64,000 nucleotides of DNA, taken from JACVRW01 sp963812415 (GTDB lineage Bacteria > Actinomycetota > Thermoleophilia > Solirubrobacterales > Thermoleophilaceae). Each line of letters starts with the position of its first letter. Within the stretch, counting starts at the first letter, position 1. The DNA lies in NCBI GenBank assembly GCA_963812415.1, contig CAWEVH010000004.1:1-64000 (forward strand), written 5' to 3'. This document shows, in pieces, positions 58,315 through 64,000 of the stretch. A program made the position numbers and the translations under genes. The notes below the pieces were generated by a model that worked only from the letters and a program-made list of their open reading frames with translations, was not told the DNA's origin and did no database searches.

Positions 58315-59604
58315 ATGGCAACGAAGGACGCCACGAGCGCCGGCACGAGCGGCGAGGGCAACGGAGACAAGGCCGCGACGGCTGAGGTACCGGGCGCGAA
58401 GGAGATCGGCTTCGGGGAGGTCAAGCACGACCTGCCCGATCCGGACACCTGCCGCGCCGTGCTCAGCAAGATGATGCTGATCCGCCGCTTCGAGGAGCGC
58501 GCGGGCGAGATGTACGCCAAGGCGAAGATCGGCGGCTTCCTCCACCTCTGCATCGGCGAGGAGGCCACGGTGGTCGGCGCCACCCAGGCGCTTCGCGACA
58601 ACGACTACCTGATGTCCACCTACCGCGAGCATGGCCAGGCGCTCGCGCGCGGCACGAGCGCCGACGCGGTGATGGCCGAGCTGTTCGGCCGTCAGGACGG
58701 CTGCTCGAAGGGCCGCGGCGGCTCGATGCACCTGTTCGACTGGGACAAGCGCTTCCTCGGCGGCTACGGCATCGTCGGCGGCAGCCTGCCGCTGAGCGCC
58801 GGCGTGGCGCTCGCCTGCGACTACCGCGAGACCGACGACGTGATCCTGTCGATGATGGGCGACGGCGCCACCAACCAGGGCACCTTCGGCGAGACCATGA
58901 ACCTCGCCGCGCTCTGGAGCCTGCCGGTGGTGTTCGTGATCATCAACAACCAGTTCGGCATGGGCACGGCGCTCCACCGTCACTCGGCGGTCACGGACCT
59001 GTCGCTCAAGGCGCAGGGATACGGCGTGCCGGGCACGCGCTGCGACGGCATGGACGTGCTCGACGTGCACAGCGTGGTGACCGACGCGCTCAAGGCCGCG
59101 CGCGAGGACCGCAAGCCGCAGCTCGTCGAGGCCGTGACCTACCGCTATCGCGGCCACTCGATGGCCGACCCCGAGGAGTACCGCTCCAAGGAGGAGGTCG
59201 AGGAGTGGCGCGGGCGCGACCCGATCCAGGCCTTCGCCGCGCGCCTCGTGAAGGAGGACCTGCTGAGCCAGAACGAGGTGGAGAAGCTCGACGAGGAGGC
59301 GATCGCGACGGTCGACGAGGCGCAGCGCTTCGCCGACGAGTCGCCCTTCCCCGACCTCGACTCGCTCTATGACGACGTGTACGTGTTCTCCGACGACGTG
59401 CCCGCCTGGTGGACGATCGACGAGCGCTCCCCCGAGGTGCACCGCGGCGAACGCGAACGCGAGGCCGGCGACGTTCCTCACCAGCTGGCCGAGAAGGGCG
59501 CGGCGTACGCGGGCGGGGACTACGAGCAGCGCAAGCGGCGCCCGAAGGACCAGGACGAGGAGGGCTCCCAGCAGGGCCCGGGCGAGGAAGAGGACGACGA
59601 CTGA
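58315..59604 (+). CDS. pdhA: Pyruvate dehydrogenase E1 alpha subunit
   Basis: This thiamine-diphosphate subunit decarboxylates pyruvate (or a branched-chain 2-oxoacid) and acetylates the lipoyl group of E2. It has 429 residues. MMLIRRFEERAGEMYAKAKI, FLHLCIGEEATVVGATQAL and RGGSMHLFDW are typical. The ThDP motif runs from MGDGATNQGTF to the NN of VIINNQFGMGT, and RYRGHSMADPEEYR is the phosphorylation-loop region of E1alpha. The ends are unusual: an acidic/Gly-rich head and a highly charged C-terminal tail of about 50 residues, DQDEEGSQQGPGEEEDDD. Its stop overlaps the E1beta ATG (TGATG). Confidence 0.93.
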   Translation: MATKDATSAGTSGEGNGDKAATAEVPGAKEIGFGEVKHDLPDPDTCRAVLSKMMLIRRFEERAGEMYAKAKIGGFLHLCIGEEATVVGATQALRDNDYLMSTYREHGQALARGTSADAVMAELFGRQDGCSKGRGGSMHLFDWDKRFLGGYGIVGGSLPLSAGVALACDYRETDDVILSMMGDGATNQGTFGETMNLAALWSLPVVFVIINNQFGMGTALHRHSAVTDLSLKAQGYGVPGTRCDGMDVLDVHSVVTDALKAAREDRKPQLVEAVTYRYRGHSMADPEEYRSKEEVEEWRGRDPIQAFAARLVKEDLLSQNEVEKLDEEAIATVDEAQRFADESPFPDLDSLYDDVYVFSDDVPAWWTIDERSPEVHRGEREREAGDVPHQLAEKGAAYAGGDYEQRKRRPKDQDEEGSQQGPGEEEDDD

Positions 59605-60587
59605 TGCCGGTGATGCGCTACCGCGAGGCGCTCGGTCAGGCGCTTCGCGAGGAGATGGAGGCGGACGAGAACGTCTTCATCATGGGCGAGGACATCGGCG
59701 TGTTCCAGGGCGCCTTCAAGGTCACCGCCGGCCTGCTCGAGGAGTTCGGCGAGAAGCGCGTGCGCGACACGCCTATCTCCGAGAACACGATCGTCGGCAT
59801 GGGCGTGGGCGCGGCCATGATCGGGCTGCGGCCGGTGGTCGAGATCATGACCATCAACTTCTCGCTGCTCGCGATGGACCAGATCGTGAACCACGCGGCG
59901 GCGATCCACTACATGTTCGGCGGCCAGGCCAAGGTGCCGCTCGTGGTGCGCATGCCCCAGGGCGCGGGCCACCAGCTCGGCCCCACCCACTCCCACAATC
60001 TCGAGGCCTTCTACCTGCACGTGCCCGGCCTGCTCGTGGCCGCGCCGAGCACGGCCGCTGACGCCAAGGGCCTGCTCAAGGCCGCCATCCGGGACGACAA
60101 CCCGGTGATCTTCATCGAGCACGAGACGCTCTACGGCCAGCGCGGCGAGGTGCCCGAGAACGGCGGCCCGACCCGCTTCGGCGAGGCCGCCATCCGGCGC
60201 GAGGGCGACGACGTGACCGTGATCGGGGTCTCGCGCATGGCGATCACCGCTCAGAAGGCGGCCCAGACGCTGGCCGACGAGCACGAGGTGGACGCCGAGG
60301 TGATCGACCCGCGCACGCTGCGCCCGCTCGACCTCGACACGATCCTCGAGTCCGTGAAGAAGACCAACCGCGCGGTGATCGTCGAGGAGGGCTGGCCGCA
60401 CGGAGGGGTCGGGGCCAACCTGGCCGCACTGATCCAGGAGCAGGCCTTCGACTGGCTCGACGCGCCGGTGCAGCGCGTGACCGGCGCCGACGTGCCGATG
60501 CCCTATTCCAAGCCGCTCGAGCAGGCCGCCTTCCCGCACGAGGAGCACGTGGTGCAGGCGGCGCTCGCGACCTTCAGAGACCTCTAG
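59604..60587 (+). CDS. pdhB: Pyruvate dehydrogenase E1 beta subunit
   Basis: The 327-residue partner of E1alpha has RYREALGQALREEMEADENV, FIMGEDIGVFQGAFKVTAGL, RDTPISENTIVGMGVGAAMI, the ThDP-stabilising IEHETLYGQRGEVPENG and VIDPRTLRPLDLDTILESVK. WPHGGVGANLAALIQEQAF and DVPMPYSKPLEQAAFPHEEH close the family pattern. The ATG shares bases with the E1alpha stop, so translation is coupled. Substrate choice (pyruvate versus branched-chain) cannot be settled by eye. Confidence 0.95.
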   Translation: MPVMRYREALGQALREEMEADENVFIMGEDIGVFQGAFKVTAGLLEEFGEKRVRDTPISENTIVGMGVGAAMIGLRPVVEIMTINFSLLAMDQIVNHAAAIHYMFGGQAKVPLVVRMPQGAGHQLGPTHSHNLEAFYLHVPGLLVAAPSTAADAKGLLKAAIRDDNPVIFIEHETLYGQRGEVPENGGPTRFGEAAIRREGDDVTVIGVSRMAITAQKAAQTLADEHEVDAEVIDPRTLRPLDLDTILESVKKTNRAVIVEEGWPHGGVGANLAALIQEQAFDWLDAPVQRVTGADVPMPYSKPLEQAAFPHEEHVVQAALATFRDL

Positions 60588-60604
60588 CGGAGGAGATCCA
60601 GCGC

Positions 60605-61998
60605 ATGGCCAGCGATGTCGTGATGCCCCGTCTGTCGGACTCGATGGAGGAGGGCACCGTCCTCAAGTGGTTGATCGAGGAGGGCGGCGAGGTCAAGCGC
60701 GGTGAGGCGCTCGTCGAGATCGAGACCGACAAGGCCAACATGACCTACGACGCCGACACGGACGGCGTGCTCGTGGAGATCGTGGCCCAGGAGGGCGACA
60801 CGCTTCCGATCGGCGAGGTGATCGCGCGCATCGGCGAGGCGGGCGAGGCGAAGCAGGGCGGCAAGCAGGCCGAGGCCGAGCCGGAGAAGGCCGAGGAGCC
60901 TGAGGCCGAGGCCGAGCCGGAGGAGGCCGGAGGAGGCCGAGGCAGCAGCCGGCCGAGACCGAGGAGGCGCCCGCGGTGGCGTCGGCCGAGGCGGGCGGCG
61001 GCGAGACCGAGGCGGGCGCCGGCACGGCCACCCGCACGCGTCCCGCCGAGGGCAACGGCGCCGGGGACGGCGGCCGGGTGAAGGCGTCCCCGGTGGCACG
61101 CCGGATGGCCCGCGAGCTCGGTGTCGAGCTTGCCCGCCTCGAGGGCACGGGCCCCGGTGGGCGGATCGTGAAGGCGGACGTGCAGGCGGCCGCCGACAAC
61201 GGCGGCGCGCAGGCCGAGGCCGAGGCGGCGCCCGCGGAGGCGCCCGCCGAGAAGCGCGAGGAGCGCGAGCCCGCCGCGGCGCCGGCGCCCGAGCGCGGCG
61301 AGGCCGGCCCCAAGGGCCAGGCCGAGATCCTGGAGCTGACCCGGCTCCAGCAGACGGTGTCGCGCCGGATGGCCGAGTCCAAGGCCACCGCGCCGGACTT
61401 CTCGATCAGCCTGACGGTCGACATGACGAAGGCCGTGGAGCTGCGCGCCCGCCTGAAGGAGGTGGCCGACCCCGCGCCGTCGTTCAACGACATGGTCGTC
61501 AAGGCCGCCGCCACCGCGCTGCGCGAGCACCCGCGGGTGAACGGCGCCTACCGCGACGGCAAGTTCGAGCTCTACGAGAAGGTCAACATCGGCGTGGCGG
61601 TGGCGGCGATGGACGCGCTCGTCGTGCCCACCGTGTTCGACGCCGACCAGAAGTCCCTGGGGCAGATCTCCAAGGACGCGCGCGCGGTGATCGAGAAGGT
61701 GCGCGACAAGACCGTGACCCCGCCCGAGCTGTCGGGCGGCACGTTCACCGTCTCGAACCTCGGCATGTACGGGATCGAGCACTTCACGGCGATCATCAAC
61801 CCGCCGCAGGCCTCGATCCTCACCGTCGGTGCGCTCGCCAAGCGCCCGGCCGTGGACGAGAGCGGGCGGATCGTGGCTCGCGACCAGATGACGCTCAGCC
61901 TGGTCTGCGACCACCGCATCCTCTACGGCGCGGACGGCGCCAAGTTCCTCGCGCGCGTGAAGGAACTGCTCGAGCAGCCGCTGTCGCTCGCGCTGTAG
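60605..61998 (+). CDS. Dihydrolipoamide acetyltransferase (E2), one frameshift
   Basis: The lipoyl domain has the lipoylation Lys in VEIETDKANMTYDADT (about Lys44). It is followed by a Glu/Ala-rich linker where the frame changes near 60950 (GGGRGSSRP to VASAEAGGG). The peripheral-subunit-binding domain reads VKASPVARRMARELGVELAR, LEGTGPGGRIVKADVQ. The catalytic domain follows, with the late motif LVCDHRILYGADGAKF. The usual HRxxDG reads HRILYG here, so the conserved Asp is Tyr. Restored length is about 464 residues. The gene is 18 bases past pdhB with GGAG near the start. Confidence 0.9.
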
Positions 61999-62201
61999 TC
62001 CAAGGCGGCTAACGGGCCGCTCGCAGAATTTCCGCTCCGGCAGGTATTGCTCCGGCGCTGTACCGGGTAGGACTCCGGTCAGCTTCCTGGGGGAAGGGGA
62101 AATCCCGCGGATCGCGAGTGCGTGAGCGGAGAGCGCGTGCTCGCGAGCCGCAGGGCCCGCCTGCCGGGAGGCTCAGCACGCCCTCGGCCCCTGGAGAAAA
62201 G
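61999..62201. other. Intergenic region with structured leader, not identified
   Basis: The 203 bases before the M14 gene hold GC-rich stems, including CTCCGG/CCGGAG pairs, and a purine-rich stretch (GGGGGAAGGGGAAATCCC near 62089-62106). I looked for known riboswitches (TPP, cobalamin, c-di-AMP, glycine) and found no convincing match. Confidence 0.35.
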
Positions 62202-64000
62202 ATGCGCCGCCTTGTCCTCGCCTCGCCGTCCTCGTGGTCGCCGCCGTGTGCGTGGCCCCTGCCGCGGCCCAGACGCCTGCTGCCCCCCGCTCCCGCCCAG
62301 ACCGCGCCGCAGTTCGCGGGCACCATGCCCAAGCTCGGCGACGTGGTGAAGAACCCCGGCGGCGACGGCGGCGAGGTGACCACCGACCAGGCCTACCAGT
62401 ACATGGACGCGGTGGACCGCGCGAGCGACAAGGTGATCACGGGCAGCCTGTCCGCCAGCGAGCTGGCAGGACCGCGAGCTGCGCTACGCGATCGTCGGTC
62501 GCACCGAGCGGCTGAGCCCGGCGGGCCTGCAGGGCGTGCGCGAGGCGGCGCAGAAGCTGCGCGACCCGCTGACCACGGAGGCGGAGGCGAACGAGATCAT
62601 CGCGTCGAACCCGGCGATCCTCTGGGTCGCGTCCAACGTGCACGGCGGCGAGGAGTCCGGCACCGACGCGTCGCTGCGCGTGCTGTACGAGCTGGCCGAC
62701 CGCACCGACGCGCCGGCCCAGCAGATCCTCGACAACGCCGTGGTGGTGCTGCTGCCGATCCAGAACCCGGACGGCCGGGAGGCCGACACACGCCAGAACT
62801 TCTACGGCTTCGACATGAACCGCGACTGGTTCGCCCGCACGCAGCCCGAGACCGACGGCAAGATCGAGCTGCTGCGCCAGTACCCCGGTCCGCTGTTCAT
62901 CGACGCCCACGAGATGGGCAGGAAGACCTACTTCTTCCCGCCGAACGCCGATCCCGATCTACCACGAGATCGCGGACGAGGCCGTCTCGATTGGATCAAC
63001 AACGACTACGGCTGCGCGATGATCGGCGGAGTTCACAGAGCAGGGCATCCCGTTCTTCAACCGCGACGTCTACGACCTCTTCTACATGGGCTACGGCGAC
63101 ACCGTGCCCGCGACCGGCTTCAACTCCGCCGGCATGACCTTCGAGAAGGCGAGCGGTGACCCGATCGCCAGCGCGACTGTACGAGCAGTACCTCACCCAG
63201 TGGGTGTCGCTGTCGGTGGCCGCCGAGCGCAAGACGCGGATGCTCACGGAATGGGCATCCGCCTGGCGCGAGGCCTACGTCCAGGGCTGAACGGGCTTCC
63301 TCGAGCCGAACGAGCTGATGAACCCGCCGGCAACGAGTCGCCACGCCGGTGCCCGATCGGCCGGTGCGGCACTACTTCCTGCGCGCCGACGACGACTCGA
63401 AGACGCGCGAGGTCCAGGCGATCGTGCGGCGCCTGCAGCGGATGGACGTGGAGGTCAACCAGCTGACCGCGCCGCTCGACGGTGTCCGACTACACGCCCT
63501 ACGGTCGCGCCCGGCGGCGCGGAGACGCTGCCTGCCGGCACCTACTGGATCCCGATGGCCCAGATGCAGAAGCACTGGGTGCAGGCGATGCTGAACGAGG
63601 ACACCTACACGCCGTTCCCGTACTTCTACGACGTGACGGGCTGGAGCCAGCCGCTCCTCTTCAACGTTCAGGGCGGCTACTCGGGCCTCGAGCTCAGCCC
63701 CGCCGCGAGCCCGGCGCCGCAGCTCGGCGATCCGGGCGAGCCGGCGCGATCGGCCGACGGATGCGCCCAAGGTGGCGCTGTTCCAGACCGACGGCGGCAC
63801 GAGCGCACGCGAGTCCTCGGGCTGGCTGCGCTACCTGCTCGAGCGGCGCTGGGGCCTGCGCTATCAGGACGTGACGGCCAAGGACATCGGCCGCGGCGCG
63901 CTCGACAATTTCGACGTGGTGCTCGTGCCCAACGGCAGCGCGACGGCGGGCGAGAAGGCGCTCGGCGGTCGCGGCATCCGCGCTCTGCGTGACTGGGTGA
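62202..64000 (+). CDS. M14 zinc carboxypeptidase-like protein, many frameshifts, 3' partial
   Basis: MRRLVLASP, then in another frame a signal-like run (VLVVAAVCVAPAAAQTP), starts a secreted protein. The zinc site is ILWVASNVHGGEESGTDASL (HxxE) and PLFIDAHEMGRKTYFF (third His), with FYGFDMNRDWFARTQPET between, as in the M14 family. Later parts, each in a different frame, include FTEQGIPFFNRDVYDLFYMG, TVPATGFNSAGMTFEKASGD and TYWIPMAQMQKHWVQAMLNE, then FDVVLVPNGSATAGEKALG at the window end. About nine frame changes occur in 1.8 kb. The protein is probably 800 or more residues, an exported peptidase. Either the assembly is poor here or the gene is decaying. Confidence 0.65.

Noticed and set aside
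61999..62201. Riboswitch before the M14 peptidase gene
   Set aside because: The leader is GC-rich and foldable, but none of the conserved TPP, c-di-AMP, glycine or cobalamin segments could be aligned.

Overview
This is a high-GC bacterial chromosome segment. No rRNA, phage, integrase, insertion sequence or CRISPR array is visible. Lineage is inferred from content. Actinomycetota are indicated by the dnaK-grpE-dnaJ-hspR order, by inositol-1-phosphate synthase next to a phosphatidylinositol-phosphate-synthase-like gene, by frequent GTG and TTG starts, and by TANNNT boxes 6-8 bases before start codons. The secreted protein families, a DUF6458 protein and an LRRHLSYANVMATVAVFIALGG-type protein point to class Thermoleophilia (Solirubrobacterales or a relative). 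This has not been tested by phylogeny.

Layout. 0-1.3 kb holds tRNA genes: partial Val(TAC), Glu(TTC), and a Lys(TTT) gene split by a 246-base group I intron. 1.7-17 kb holds nearly all of de novo purine synthesis on the minus strand in two runs. One is purC-purS-purQ-purL-purF-recQ-purN-purH; the other is GYD-purD-purE-purB. Stop and start codons mostly overlap as NTGA. A CHASE2 adenylate or guanylate cyclase lies just upstream of purC. 17-28 kb is the heat-shock region: clpB, dnaK-grpE-dnaJ-hspR, and a shared 26-base block upstream of both clpB and dnaK. 28-38 kb carries membrane glycosyltransferase-like proteins, endonuclease III, a PI lipid cluster (PAP2, PI-phosphate synthase, ino1), secreted proteins and a nitrilase. 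38.7-41.9 kb is a compact set headed by a glycosyltransferase-PHP fusion followed by an atypical uracil-DNA-glycosylase-like protein. 42-46 kb has a 23S rRNA methyltransferase homologue, a Lys/Ala-rich protein, an endo/exonuclease/phosphatase, argF and a cupredoxin lipoprotein. 46-52.5 kb holds thiamine genes (thiO-thiS-thiG behind a TPP riboswitch, and thiE) plus two secreted glycosidase-fold proteins. 53-62 kb holds the pyruvate dehydrogenase complex (E3 apart; E1alpha, E1beta, E2 together), interrupted by a lower-GC block of broken secreted-protein genes. The window ends in a heavily frame-broken M14 metallocarboxypeptidase gene.

Quality note. Many otherwise intact genes change frame by one base, often in short G/C runs: purN, purL, dnaJ, an alpha/beta hydrolase, E2, secreted proteins and the M14 peptidase. 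Essential genes are affected, so most of these are probably sequencing or assembly indels rather than pseudogenes. Such genes are given with outer bounds and approximate break points.

Most notable are the tRNA-Lys group I intron; a 41-base palindromic repeat present identically inside two unrelated coding regions; the duplicated heat-shock upstream block; and the glycosyltransferase-PHP/UDG-like gene set.
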